Below are positions 12,118 through 24,396 of a DNA stretch of 64,000 nt, one piece after another. The notes below the pieces were generated by a model. That model was not told where the DNA came from and ran no database searches. It worked only from the letters and a program-made list of their open reading frames with translations. This stretch comes from Primulina eburnea. Its lineage: Eukaryota > Streptophyta > Magnoliopsida > Lamiales > Gesneriaceae. Each line of letters begins with the position of its first letter. Within the stretch, counting starts at the first letter, position 1. The stretch covers positions 1 through 64,000 of the forward strand of contig NW_027330882.1 of the NCBI RefSeq assembly GCF_022965805.1, written 5' to 3'. Position numbers and translations under genes: made by a program.

Positions 12118-14411
12118 ATCCTTCCCCCCTTAAAAGAAATTTCGTCATCGAAATTCGCTTATCCTTGATAAACAAAAAGTTTAGACTCTTAATTCTAGAA
12201 TCTTAATAATCCACGCTTCTGATGCGCTACTCTGATAAGATAAATATTAAGCTGTCCTTACGGCTCCTCAATCCTAAATAAATTTGTCTACCAAAATCCT
12301 CGTTAGTGAATCGCAACTTAAAACAACTTAGTTCTATTCAACTATAACCTCGAATTTTGACTTATCCCGCAGTTTCTCATACTAGAGATGGATGTCCAAA
12401 CTTATCGCACCTTACTTTTCTTATACTATACTCGTAATATTCATCGACTTATTATATTAGCATTTATGCAGTTCGACTTAAGAAACCTTTGTACCAAAAT
12501 TTACTGATCGACTACTATTCTCAGTAGAACGCTTAAAGGTTACACCTTATTTCAACCTCATAGTAGTATTAGCCTAAAATACTGGAATCGAATCTTTATC
12601 TTACGGCACTAAACTTACGTAACTTATTATTTACAAGTGCATCTCGGGTGTGAAATCGTTGTAAATCTTAAACCTCGAATAACGTTAATCCATAAAACTC
12701 AATTATACAACATTGACCTTCTACCTTAATAATAACACTTCTAGCATCAATTACATGCTCAACTATCCTCTTCCCAATTACAATCTAGTTGAGGCCTAGG
12801 ACTCTGAACTTCCTCATTGGAACAAGTGTCGCATTCTTATGTATCCTTAATGCTTACTTAATTCAAGCATATAAACTTAATAAGTTAGCCCATGGTAGCA
12901 TTAGACTAACTTTAATAAATCAATTTCACTTATAACCCATAGAATTCTAGAATCCTCATATCAAACTTTTAGATTTCTTACTTGATAAAAAAAATCTTAA
13001 TATTCATCAATTGATAACTTATATTGAACACAACTATAATTCCCTTTTGTTTTTGTTTCACCCAAAATTTTCGTATGAACAAATATCCCATAAATTTGAA
13101 ATTCAAACTTACCTAATCCAAATAGCTTTGAATAAAATAATTCCAATACACATATCCGTTTAGTCCCAAGTTTGTTAATGACTTCCAAAATTTCTCAAGA
13201 CAAGGTGTCTGCCTCACCTCTTACGTGCGTCTACCAATTAAACTAACCATCATCGTACCCAACTTTCCTAAAAAATTTAAATTCTCACAAGGTATAATCT
13301 TAAATGTTAAGATCATGACTAAAACTTGTGACACATCAAACTTATTTTCCCAAAAATTTACTAACTCAATGTTTATCCTTATAACTTAACGAACCAATCA
13401 AATTTACCTTAAATCGTCATCATTTTAATTTCTTAATTTGCCACAACATTATTTCACTAACGCTTAAATTTTCACGCCTAAGATTGATCCATCCTACAAT
13501 GTCCTTGGTTGCTATTCATTATAACATTATAACCCAAATATCTAAATATTCTATATTTCCTTCGAACCTAAATAACTGAAAATTTCTACCATTTAAATCG
13601 TTCAATTCTCACTTACTACTAAATAAGTTCTCAAATTTCTTAATATTGTAAAATTAATTCTTACTTTCATCGAATGTCGTCCAATTTTCCCTAAATCTCG
13701 AAAATTCCTCAATTACCCATGAGTCCTCAGTATTCACAATTTCATTTTATAGATTTCCCGTATTATAAGATTCAATAGTCTTAAGTTTATTAACCCAAAA
13801 TTAATTCCCATAACACGTTTTATATTTCTATAAATACTTAAAATTCCAAGTGTTCCTCAAAGGTTCGCAATTACATCCTTAAAATTTTGAAACTTGCAAT
13901 CTGGCCCTTACAGTTTTCCAAATTTACATTTGGCCCTACAACTCTTCGAAATTTGCATCATTGTCCCCATAAAATTTTCCATCTTTACCTCATTAAACTT
14001 TTAAATTCTCGAACTCAAAATTAAATCCCAAAATTTGGGAAATTCAAAAATAGTCCCTTAGGATTTTTGTTTTGCACTTAGGTCCTCAAATTATTAGTTA
14101 TTACAATCAGGTCCCTAAAATTCTCAATTCATGCAATTCCATCCTTAAATCTAACTAGGTAGAGCATGTATCCTAAATAAATTCTATGTATTATACTTCC
14201 AAATATCGTCGTAGTCTTCGAATCATTAATCCTTACATGCAATTCTCAAAAATTTATTTCGACTAGCAACCACGAACCATCACTAATTTCTTACAAATTC
14301 TACAAGTCCCGAAAAACATTCATAATTTTCAAGTTTAACTTATGGCCCATAAGTAGAACATCAGTATTACTAACCCAAAAATTAATATAGTCAAATAATT
14401 TACGACCTCTC
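12118..14411. other. Non-coding internal region of element C
   Basis: These 2.3 kb have no supported ORF. The region starts with a polypurine tract next to the 3' LTR (purine-rich on the minus strand, about 12118-12133). It is homologous over its length to the internal region of element B (28467-30502) in opposite orientation. A degenerate periodic phrase lies at about 13860-14130; see findings. Confidence 0.75.
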
Positions 14412-14546
14412 CTAATGCCCAATAGCGAAATTCTTATTTATGTCCGGTGGGGGTGGAGGTGTATTTCTCTCCTGCCTCTGATGCTCACCGTCCTCATGAC
14501 GGCGCTCATCATCTCTCGTGCGCTCAAAGATACGTCTATGAGGCAT
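14412..14546 (-). pseudogene. Truncated gag N-terminus of element C
   Basis: A 44-codon frame starts MPHRRIFERTRDDERR and runs through a proline tract to PPDINKNFAIGH, then stops. The first 30 residues correspond to the gag N-termini of E (62446) and F (58054). After the PPD motif the sequence is unrelated to gag, so the rest of gag and all of pol have been replaced. The same junction exists in element B (28332-28466), which shows that this short frame is a family feature and not a private deletion. Confidence 0.75.
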
Positions 14547-14777
14547 ACTGTTCCATACATAACCCAAACGTAACCAACATGCATAATTCCATAATTTATT
14601 TAAATTTAAATAAATACTGAACAATTAAAATCTGAACGTAAAAATGATTCATGAGAACATGCGGTTAAAATAATTCCTGCTTTAAATAAAATGCATAAAT
14701 GTAAAACTTACAGACTGAAGACGTGACTTCATGAGCTTCTCGTGGTCAGTAGTAGTACAACCCTTTACAAAACCATT

Positions 14778-14789
14778 GCTCTGATACCA
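14778..14789 (-). other. Primer-binding site of element C
   Basis: On the minus strand it reads TGGTATCAGAGC, the standard plant match to the 3' end of initiator tRNA-Met, two bases inside the 5' LTR (14792). Confidence 0.85.
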
Positions 14790-14791
14790 GC

Positions 14792-17700
14792 TGTAAAGGC
14801 CCGAAAATTCGTGTTTGAAAATTTGCGGAAAAATTTGAGAATTTTTTCTTTAAATAACTAAAAGGCCTCATTCATTTATTAATTTGATAAATAAAGTTTA
14901 ATGTTCAAAATGGCAGCGGAAGTATTTAATGTTTGTAAAATAACCTTAAAAAAATAATCCAACGACAGATAAAAATATTTGATCATAAAATAATAAATAC
15001 TGAAAAATTAGTTCCTCGGGTTCCACTACTGCCGACTCGAGCTGGCTCACTGGTCCCCGCCCTCGGTCCTGACATCATCAGTACCTACAACAATCAAGTC
15101 TAGTGAGTCTAAAGACTCAACATGCATATATCGTAAATAACGAGTAAATAAATAATAAAGTCACATGCAAGTGAAAATATCCTGTAATGATTTGTAACGT
15201 AAAATATCATTTCAATGGTAATTATAGCACGTGCATAACTGAACAGAAAATATCACTGTAAAATGTTTGCTCCTTGGAGCCCTGTAATGAAATAACTTGT
15301 AATGATTTTCTTGGTGAGATTATAGTCTACGCAAGTGGTCCCTGAACTGAACTGACCGGTAACTGGCGACCGGGCCGGTAACTGACGACCGGGCGGTAAC
15401 TGACCGGTAACTGACGACCGGGTGAAACTAACCGGTAACTGACGACCGGACCGGTAACTGACAACCAGGAACTGAACTGACCGGTAACTGGCGACCGGGT
15501 GAAATAATAATCCAAGATAGTAAAGTGACCCTAAGCAATATCGCATAAATCTCAAAATGAATATTTTGCACGTGATATAATAAATAACATAATTAAATAT
15601 GAATAATTTGGATCTTCTTGCATTAAAATCATGTACTTGCGATATTTAAAGATATCTAATGTGACTTGATTGAAGAGTGAAAGAAGATATAAACATGCCT
15701 TGGTTTGTTTTGACAGAAAACAAACGAAATAACGACGCGGCGCGGCGGAGACGGAGTGCTCTTCACTTTCTTATTTTTTCTCTCTCTTAATTCCTTTAAA
15801 CAAGCATGCACCATAATTATTATAATAGCGTAAAAATCGTAAACGTGATGCATGAACATTTAAAAATATCATGATTTGTGCTCAGGGCGCTGTCACGACC
15901 AAAATCTCACCCCGGGTGTAAAATGATCATTTTACCCCTGGAAACCCAAAAATTTCCGTTTCAACCCTGGACCTCTAAAATTGACCCGAAGCTTACCAAA
16001 CTCCTTAAAATTTCCCAAAACATATTTAAAAATATTCCTAGACGTAATTTCGAGCCAAAAATACAACTGAACCGATTCGTTTTAAAAACTTAGATCGAGG
16101 TCCCGGTTTTAACCCGAATCGACTCGAAACTCAACCAAATTTTTCCAAACTTTTACCACACCTTATAAACATCTAAAATACCCTAAAACCATTAAAATTA
16201 GACCTTAAAACTTTCGAACAAATCCATAAACGGCTGCTGGAAAAATCCAGCAAGTTACAAACCGTAACCCGAGTGCACCGAATTCACGTTCTAACCTTCC
16301 TAGACCAAACCATCGAAGACCAGCCATGATTCGACCTCGCCTAGGCCTCCCTAGGACCTACTGGACTCACTTGAAACGAACCTACAGCCCCATGCAAGCG
16401 CTCAACCCTCGCACACTCCAAGACACACAAGGAAGCACCCCTCGGCCACTAGCCCTCACTCGACGCCAACGCTTAGACCACCCCTAGGATACGACCAGCT
16501 GCTGTTGAGCCCTTCTTGGCCACGCCTCAACCCCCTCAAGGGCTGCACCGTGGTTTTTTTAGGCTCTCCTACAGCTGGACCTCTTCCCACCACCCCGATC
16601 AAGCCGCAACGACCAAAATGAAACAAACTCGATCGGATATTCCCACAACTCACGCAACCTTCGACTCCAGCACTATTTTCCTTAACCCATGACAGCAATA
16701 AACCTCTTCACAATGACCCTTATCAGCAGAACACGGCAGCCCTTTGCACTAAGCAAGAAAAGCGTGGGTTTCATGCACAATAAATCAAGATTTACATCAA
16801 ACTTTGCTCAAAAACATAAACACCATGTAGATCGATAAATTTATAAACAAATACATGATTTTTAGCATATTAATGGAGTGAGTGATGAGAAAACGAAAAT
16901 ACAAGCATGCCTTTGCGTTTACACGCTCGAAAGCTAGAAGAACCGCGCGAAGGGGAGGCACCGGAGGAGCTAGGGACGACCTTGCTTGCAAGAAAACTAA
17001 GGGGCCGAAGCTTGCTTATGGAATGGGAGAAAAAAATGCTGCTGAAAAACGTGGGGAGTGGCTGCTAAAAAGTAGAGTGGGCGGCTGCCAAATGGAGGTA
17101 GGGAGATTAGGGTCTTAATGATAGGTTTAGATATAATATAATTAGTATAATGGGCCTTTAATTAAAATTAATGATGTTAAGTTGAATTTTAGGCCCATTA
17201 TGCATAAAATAATCCCATTATGCCCAAAAACATCTCAAAAATATTTTGTTTAGGTACATTTTTTGAAAATATTTCCCGAGCCCTCAAAAAGTCTCTCGTT
17301 TCGTTAAAATTTGCGTACCGATGAAAAATATTCTCTAGCGGGTAAAAATATCCAACAAATCCCATTTATTGAAAAAATACATTTAAAACATCTTATAGTA
17401 ATTAATAAAAATTAATCATGTAATAAAATAATTTTCTTGAAAATTTCCCCGTCTCTGTTCCTCGTTCGAGCGTGAAATGCGTCTAGAAACACTAATGAAT
17501 GAACTTCTAAAATTTCATGAAATAAATTCTATCATGCATTTATGCATAAAATGGATAAAAATAATTAAACATAAATTAATGAAAGGAACATGCATTTAAT
17601 GTTTTAAAAACAATTAAATAAAATACCAAAGAAGTTTAATAACTTGTATGCATGTCAACTTTTTAAAATATATTTACTAACATGCTAAATTACCACTTCT

Positions 17701-17906
17701 TAAATAAGTCTTTATTAACTTAGCTCAATACTCCATCTCCAGTCCGGCCTCACTTATTTTATTGAAAAGATAACAATTAAACTACCGCGTAAAATAAATA
17801 AATTTAAAGAAAAGAATTTGAATACTCATACAATAAAAATCATTTTAAATTTAAATACTAGAATTATGTATGGCTTAAATACGTGGTTTAATTTACGGGT
17901 TATACA
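14792..17906 (-). repeat. 5' LTR of element C
   Basis: On the minus strand it starts TGTATAACCCG and ends GGGCCTTTACA. It is the partner of 8996-12117 with scattered substitutions and small indels. It contains the hairpin TGAGTCTAAAGACTCA at 15104-15119 and a minisatellite at 15355-15498. Confidence 0.9.
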
Positions 17907-19333
17907 TCCTTTCCCTTACAATCTACTACTGCATTGTTTCTTGCTAACCAATCCATCCCTAAGATGAGGTCGAAATCGACCATGATCAACTGTATCAAGT
18001 CGGCGCTAAAAGTCTGATTATTGATACTGATTTCACATTTTCTGCAAATTTCGTGAGTTTCAATGGCCCAACTGGTAGGTGTGGCTATTCGGAAGGGCTC
18101 ATTTAGTTTCGCAGGCTTACATCCTAACTTCTTAGCAAATCTCTTAGACATAAAGGAATTGGTAGCGTCATAGTCAAATAATGCATAAGAAGACACTGAT
18201 TGAATTAGAATGGTACCTGACACGACTTCAGTTGCGTCGTCGGCCTCTTCCTGAGTCATGACAAAGACCCTGGCATTAGGTTTGTCTTCTTTTGGTTTAC
18301 TAGGGCATGCTCCTGCATTTGGCCCCGTTCCTCTGTTCGGCCCTGCTGGTCGGTTGGCGGTGGTAGGAAATTCTGCAATTCTGTGCCCCGATTTTCCACA
18401 TCCAAAGCATACACCGCTGGCCCTTCGGCATTCCTCGGAGTGTTTGAAGCCACATGTTGGGCATGGCTTGAGTCCTTGATAGTTAGTGGCGGGGGATTGC
18501 CCGGAGAGAGGTCCGCCTGACTGATTGGACCTCTTGAACACTGGTCTCCCTTGAGAAGGCTGGCTGTTAAGGGGTCGCTTGTTCCTGTTTTCCCCTTCAC
18601 TTCGACGAATATCAGCCTCGGCTCGGATAGCCGCACCCATCAAGTCTGAAAAATTGGTAGGTTGGTAGACTGCCAGAGCTGATTGGATCCTGCTGTTCAA
18701 CCCCTTCTTAAATCGGTGCAATTTCAGAACTTCATCCACCATAATTGCCGGAGAATAAGTTCCTAGGGCGTTGAACTGGGAGGTGTATTCCACAACGGAC
18801 ATGTCTGGGGCTTGACTGAAATTCTCAAACTCACTCAGTTTCTGCAGTCTGACCTCGGCTGGATAATACTGTTTCAGAAAAGCTTCCCTAAACTGCTGCC
18901 AAGTGATTAGTCCTGCAGCTGTCATGGCTGGTGAGATTGCTTCCCACCACTTGCCTGCTCTATCCTCCAGGAAAGGTACTATCACGTCCATTTTAAGTAC
19001 CTCCGGGACTTCCAACAGTCGCAGCTGAGTCTCCACACTTTTCAGCCAACTCTGGATAACCTCAGGGTCGGCAGTGCCACTGAAAGTTGGGCACCTGTTC
19101 TTGCGCAGTGATTCATAATGGAACTTGACTCTGTGCTGCGGTGGAGGTGGGAGCTGCTGATTAGCATTGGGGTTCACTAACCCCTGTAGTGTCGTGGCCA
19201 CGATCGTGGCTATAAACATTAAGTCTGCTTGATTAAGACTGAACTGGGGTGGAGGTCCGTTGCCATCTTCGTTAGTATTGTTGTTGTTAGCATATCGGGG
19301 GTTGCGGTTCTGTCTTGGTGGTCTACCGGCCAT
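17907..19333 (-). pseudogene. gag and protease of element D, cut by element C
   Basis: The frame starts MAGRPPRQNRN. It includes a capsid-type retrotransposon gag domain (about residues 85-230, WLKSVETQLRLL ... FLKQYYPAEVR), a zinc knuckle (CFGCGKSGHRIAEF) and the start of an aspartic protease ending GMDWLARNNAVVDC. Two key residues are lost: the last Cys of the CX2CX4HX4C knuckle is Phe, and the protease active site reads DYDA where DSGA or DTGA is expected. Gag and protease run on in one frame without the intron seen in E and F. The frame ends where element C inserted and resumes at 8995. Confidence 0.88.
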
Positions 19334-19644
19334 TTCCTACAAGTTAAACGCTTTTAAGAATTTGACGTGCATAACGACAAGTTTGGATAAATGAGTTATG
19401 CTGGAACAACTGAAGTTAATAAGTAAACATAACTTGAATATAGATTAACAACTGAGATTAGTAAATAATCATAATTTTATTAATTTTTGAATGTCAAGAA
19501 ACAACTGAATGCAATAAATAGTACTGAAGAAACAAATCGTACTCGCTGAAATAAATAGCAACAATGGAAAGATAAACTACTAGTACTAAGGAAAGGTCAC
19601 TAAGGAACTCTAATCATCTATCTCTCCAGACTTGATGGGTGCGG
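19334..19644 (-). other. Spacer between coiled-coil ORF and gag in element D
   Basis: About 310 bp of AT-rich sequence with no ORF. It could serve as leader for gag. I see no intron signals that are clearly used. Confidence 0.5.
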
Positions 19645-20307
19645 CTATGAAATATAAACTACTGCAGCTATGGGCTCATCGATCTCTATCGGCTCCTCTT
19701 CTTCCGGCTCCTCCTCCGGCTCTTCCTCTTGCAGTATCTCCACCATGTGGGTGAGCTGGGCGTTCACTTCTGTGAGTTGTGTCACTTGTGCCTTAAGTCC
19801 CTAAATCTCCGCCTCAGCTACTTTCTTCTCGTCGTTCCCATGATGCCGATACTGCAGATGAAATTGTTTCTTCCTTTTGACTTTATCCTTTAGAGCTTCA
19901 GCTTGCTGGACCAGGCGTTGGTTCACATACGCCAGGCTGTTCATGGCCTCCCAAGAATTTTCCAGTCTTCTCTTACCCTTGGCATTCTGCTGTTTCTCCT
20001 CTTCAAGTTCCTTGCGACAGCGCTCCGTATCCTCTCGTAGCTTCCCATGCTGATACTTTCACTGCTCGATGATATCTCTTAGATCCATATTATCACCTCT
20101 CACTAACTCACCCTGATAGATCGACTGGTTGAGGCGGACCTGAACCTCCTCTTTCTCAGCGACTAAGGTTTCGACCTCACTCCTCCTCTCACTCAATCTG
20201 CCTCTAAGTCGTCGAATCTGACGAGACTGATAGTGAAGGGCAAGCTCCTTCAGACGAATGGCAGCTTGGGCACGGGTGTGGGGTTGCATGGGAGTAGATG
20301 GAGCCAT
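19645..20307 (-). pseudogene. Coiled-coil ORF upstream of gag in element D
   Basis: A 220-codon frame starts MAPSTPMQPHTRAQAAIRL and ends shortly after a Glu/Pro-rich segment (EEPEEEPEEEE). It is dominated by charged heptad-like sequence (LRGRLSERRSEVETLVAEKE and a Lys/Glu-rich middle), typical of a long coiled coil. Two in-frame stops interrupt it: TGA near 20059 and TAG near 19802. The same frame continues cleanly across both, so an intact ancestor is likely. It lies in the element's sense orientation between 5' LTR and gag. Function is unknown; it could be an additional structural protein. I do not recognise a named family. Confidence 0.65.
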
Positions 20308-20749
20308 TTCTTGAAATCAAAAAAATAGAAATGCTCAGAATGAAATAGACAGTATATAACAAGTGAAAATATGCAATATATAGGAAATTTTCGAAATTTA
20401 AATAAATATATTTTTTTCCCAAAAATGGAAAGTTTGGAATTAGACATATGGGTTCGAAGCATATGTCGAGAGGATTCCAGAACAGTTGACAGAATCGAAT
20501 TCGGAGTTTCCTGTGAAAAGTTATAAGGGTTACAAAACTTTCCTAAAACGGCAAAAACGACGTTTCGGAGGCCTAAACGAAGGATTTTCGCGATTTCAGC
20601 CTGGTGCTCACGACTTTAAAGTCCTGAGCCTCGTTCGTTGGGCCGTTTCGGAGGGGATAGCATCGGCCTCGAGTTAAAATTCCACCGAAAATTTTTCGCT
20701 TTTTTTTTCCAACCGGATTATGAACCTGGCGGCTCTCATACCCCTTAAA
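20308..20749 (-). other. 5' untranslated leader of element D
   Basis: About 440 bp between the 5' LTR and the coiled-coil ORF, without a supported gene. Next to the LTR the minus strand reads GGGGTATGAGAGCC. This resembles the usual initiator tRNA-Met primer site (TGGTATCAGAGCC) with substitutions, so the primer-binding site is either decayed or uses another tRNA. Confidence 0.5.
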
Positions 20750-22206
20750 TGTCACGCCCCGAAACTCGGGATTGACACCGGCGTCGTTTAACAATCACAC
20801 AATTGAAAACAACAAGCCTTTGTAGCACAGTTTAAACCGAAACCAGTTTATATATCATAATCTCAAATGAAATAAGATTTTCTTTTCAACCCAAAATCAC
20901 TAAACGACAGAGTTTACAATGCGGAAACGTAAGACTGAAATAAAATAACTTAAACTAAATTCCTTTAGCGTTCACCATACCCAGAACTGTTCGGACTCCT
21001 CATCCTCGAGTTCTTCTTCGGGCTTATCTGGGAAGGGTTGTAAGGGGGGTGAGTATTTGGGAATACTCAGCAAGTGGGGGAATATCGAGCACAATAAAAA
21101 CAACATGCATAAGTTTCGAACATAAAACATGACTTGCATCAACTTTTTCTTACCACATGCATAAACACTTACCAAGCACTGCGATTTATCTACCTTCTAT
21201 GGTTTACTGACGTCAGTCCCTAATTTTTACTCCTCTAAGGGGGCGAGGCCGTATAGCGGTTATATCCCCCACCGCGTAAGGGTACGTCATGGTTGGGATT
21301 CCCACCCATATACGGTTGAATCCTCACAGTGCTTTTAAAAACCGTATGACAATACAAGAATGGGGTAGAAGAAAGATTGTACTCGACTATTTATTTTTCT
21401 TATAAAAACCAAAAACATGTATGCATAAATTCGAGATTTTCAAAGTTTAAAAAAATAGCCCACTTATAGTATTTATTTATGCTAGAAACGTAGGTGTTTG
21501 GCTTCGAGAATTGGATCGCTTCTTGCTCTTGCTCGGACAGCGCCTCGGCTTCGACTTTTTGTCTAACTTCGGGACGATTTTTGGGCAATATTTTGGCTAG
21601 GGAGAGTTGCTGAATTTCGATAATTTCAGCTCTGAATTTTCGAGAATTTGGGTGAGTTGAGTAGTGGGGGTGATGGAATATTTATAGGTGAAGGGAGGGG
21701 AGCTAAATTAGGTACTCAAATCATAACAAAATCATGCCAAATATCATAGGTTGACTCCAATATTCCTTGCTCTTTTTCGAAAATTCAGCTACTAAAGTTG
21801 TGAGATTCATTCTTGATCTCAATACCCTCCACAATTTCGAAAATATGGTGGCTATGGTAAGGATTCTTTTCTTTGTGCACAAGTTTGATGGTTATTTCTA
21901 ATTTTCCTTGTATGCTTCCTTGTATCCATGTCTCACAACATCTAGGCATATATTTTAGGAGGATTTTCGAAAATCCTATGCAATATTATGTCTAGATTCT
22001 TGAGTCTTGCACAATCCTTCCATGATCTAGTATTATTCCCCACAATTTCGAAACTTACATGCACAAACCTAGATTTTATTGTCTTGATAATAAAGATTCT
22101 CAATCAACTAAATTTTCAATATTCATATCTTATTCTAGTACAAAGATCCAAGGTCCTAATTTCCTTGCAAATAATTAATTATATGGGGAAAAACCCGGTT
22201 ATTACA
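20750..22206 (-). repeat. 5' LTR of element D
   Basis: On the minus strand it starts TGTAATAACCGGG and ends GGGGCGTGACA; it is the partner of 4485-5943. Outside it lies CAAAT (22207-22211) and UTP11 intron DNA. Confidence 0.9.
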
Positions 22207-22435
22207 CAAATGAAAGAGCTGTGAGGACAGGCAGACTAAAGCAAATTATTTCTGATTGTCAAGAAAAATTTGTAGTTCACTTCGTTTTGGCAATATAGCT
22301 TATGGATTGACGGTAATGATATCATTCGGTACTCGGTAGGGATCTTAATTGTGGGGAGGCAAGTAGAAACAGGTTATCAACCTTGCAATCCAATTTCGTA
22401 GGAGGCAATTGACTAAAAATAATAGCTTTCAGTAC

Positions 22436-24069
22436 CTCAAAATAACTTTAGGCAAGTCTTTAAAAGCTGATGGGTTCCCTAGTTCTAAAACTTTTTTGTG
22501 TACTTCTCTTGTCTCCTCCCTAGAAGGAGAATCAACAGCCAGCCAACATACTTCATGAAACACAAAAATATCTACTAAGCTCAAAATACTATACTACTGA
22601 GCAACATTTGCCCTGCACCATTTTATGCATTAATACTTTGTGTGACCAGTACATTACCACCAAATCACTGTCTTGGATGAAAAAAAATATGTCATTTGCA
22701 GACACACAAGTGTAAACATGGAATTCAAGTGATTCAAACAGAAGTTCCAGAGAATACAGTCTCATTGCCCCTTGGTCATTGAACTTTTGAAATTGGCCTT
22801 CGGATAGTTTTATCTTAATTGCCTAGATTACATATTAGACGTTCTTTCTAAAGCAGAAGGGAATAAAATGACTTTGAAGAAATAAATTAATTGAGCTATC
22901 AGAAGCGACCATATCTAATAATGAGAAAATAATAAACTTTTGTGGTGACATAACTGTTATAACATGAAATTGACTACTCTAAAAAATGGGTATGAAAACT
23001 ATCAAGAATCAGCAGAAAAAGGGCTTGATCACTCACCTGTTGCCGGAAAAATAAACATGTTTGGATGATGACTGATTGTCAAGAGAATGCAGCATACCAT
23101 TAAGTCTTTCAATTTCTGCATCCAAAAAGTTAAATTTCAGAATAAAGAACCTGCATGACAGCTATCTCGAGAATCCGAGACCCAAAAAACCAGAAACTCT
23201 AAAATAAAACCTTTTTTCAGTTTGAAGCTTCTGCAAAATATATCCAATGTCTTGGGTCTTCATCAACATCAGCTCTTCGTTATTGTACTTATTAGCCTGG
23301 CTCCTTTACAAAATCCACATTCAACAGCTAATATTCAAATTACACTCAAATAAATATCCTCAAAAGAGGACAGATAACCTCATAAAAATAAAATTTTCCA
23401 ACTTACTCAGGTTTATGGACTCTGCCAACAGTTTTTGTTTTAATCATCTTGAAGTAAAATTCATCTGGGTTCCTCAATGCTGCTTTTTCCTTAAGTTTCT
23501 GTTATAAACACGCAGAAGCGACTTACCATAAAATAAGAACTCGCCAAATTTCGTTCATAAAATGCTACCAAAACCAACAAGACGCAGGGTAGTAGAAATT
23601 ACCAGTAAAGTTTGCTCCTTCTGGTGATATGCTCGTGCACGAATGACATAATCTTTATGTTTTTCGAGCAGCCCAAATTTCCTTCTCAAATGCCTGGTAC
23701 ACACAACAAATCATCAATTGAGTGAACCGGAAATATACATCAAAATATTTCAAAACGGGCAATAGAGAAATTAATGGCCCCAAAAAATAATCACTTACGG
23801 CTGAGCGCGCTCCTTGTGAGCTTTTCTTGGAATAGCATTCCTTAAAGACGACATCTTTATGCTAGGAAAAAAAATCACAGAACTTTAAAATCAATTTACG
23901 CACTTCAGAAGGCAAAAACCACTACAGAAAACATCAAGGGCTAACAAAAATCTTGAGTTGAAATAATTTAACCGTGAAACAGGGAAGATTATCGGTACAG
24001 AAAAAAACAACGGATTTATTTCGTATTTACACCAAATTCAAAATAATTATTAAGCACAGAAGACTCACC
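22436..24069 (-). CDS. UTP11: UTP11-like U3 snoRNP/SSU-processome protein, 5' part of the gene (seven of nine exons)
   Basis: UTP11 is a nucleolar protein of the SSU processome that helps U3 snoRNP process 18S pre-rRNA. The gene was read by splicing: untranslated exon ending 24069, then coding exons 23861-23799 (ATG at 23854), 23693-23603, 23498-23407, 23300-23211, 23115-23037 and 22519-22436. The products show family signatures: MSSLRNAIPRKAHKERAQP, KFGLLEKHKDYVIRA, NPDEFYFKMIKTKTVGRVH, NNEELMLMKTQDIGYILQK and SSKHVYFSGN. Most junctions are clean GT-AG. The fifth exon has an unusual GAG acceptor. The fifth-to-sixth junction is one base out of phase with the family frame, so this copy may carry a frameshift. 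Its last two exons do not follow downstream inside the window. Intron 7 is occupied by elements D and A. Confidence 0.85.
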
Positions 24070-24213
24070 TGTGGAAAGCGGTGAAGGCTTAGGTTTTAAA
24101 GGAGACACCAATGCAGAGAATCTTGATTTGATGAAAAGTATTTTACATTGTGGCAAAAAAATTATTCTAAATTGACTAAAATTCAATCATGCAAATTGGC
24201 TTCCGGATTGAGT
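24070..24213 (-). promoter_or_regulatory. Likely UTP11 promoter and transcription start region
   Basis: The minus strand upstream of the 5' untranslated exon (exon end 24069, donor GTGAGT) should hold the start site, probably within about 60 bp. The untranslated exon contains an AAACCTAA stretch (near 24091), an element seen upstream of many plant ribosome-biogenesis genes (telo-box-like AAACCCTAA with one base missing). No TATA box is obvious. Confidence 0.4.
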
Positions 24214-24396
24214 GCAAAAACTTATGTGAGACGATATCACGAATCGTATTTTGTGAGATGGATATCTTATTTGGATCTTCCATGAAAATTATTACTTTTT
24301 ATGCTAAGAGTATTATTTTTTATTGTTAATATCGGTAGGGTTGACCCGTCTCACAGATAAAGATTCGTGAGACCGTCTCACAAGAGATCTACTCCT
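24214..24396. mobile_element. MITE with long inverted repeats
   Basis: A 183-bp fold-back element flanked by the 8-bp direct repeat GATTGAGT (24206-24213 and 24397-24404), a hAT-sized duplication. Its arms pair: GTGAGACGATATCACGAATC on the left with GATTCGTGAGACCGTCTCAC on the right. It lies just upstream of UTP11. Similar GTGAGACGGTCTCAC repeats are, from memory, abundant in Lamiales. Confidence 0.75.

Larger units (their letters stand above)
8996..17906 (-). mobile_element. Non-autonomous gypsy-like LTR element C, inserted in element D
   Basis: The element is 8.9 kb with 3.1-kb LTRs at both ends and a perfect 5-bp target duplication TCCTT (8991-8995 and 17907-17911). It interrupts D just after the protease. 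Its 2.7-kb internal region holds only a truncated gag start and non-coding DNA, with no pol. This is the layout of a large non-autonomous element of the TR-GAG/LARD kind. It must have used enzymes of a related autonomous element; the gag N-terminus resembles those of E and F. Confidence 0.9.
4485..22206 (-). mobile_element. Ty3/gypsy chromovirus-like element D (Tekay/Del type), split by element C
   Basis: This is a full-length minus-strand element with 1.46-kb LTRs at 20750-22206 (5') and 4485-5943 (3'). Its flanks are CAAAA and CAAAT, a 5-bp target duplication with one mismatch. In element order it carries a leader, a coiled-coil ORF, gag-protease, RT, RNase H, integrase and a chromodomain-like tail. 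Removing element C and its TSD copy leaves about 8.8 kb. It sits in intron 7 of UTP11 in the same orientation as that gene. Several nonsense codons and an altered protease active site show it is no longer autonomous. The clade call rests on the integrase tail and is moderate. Confidence 0.88.
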
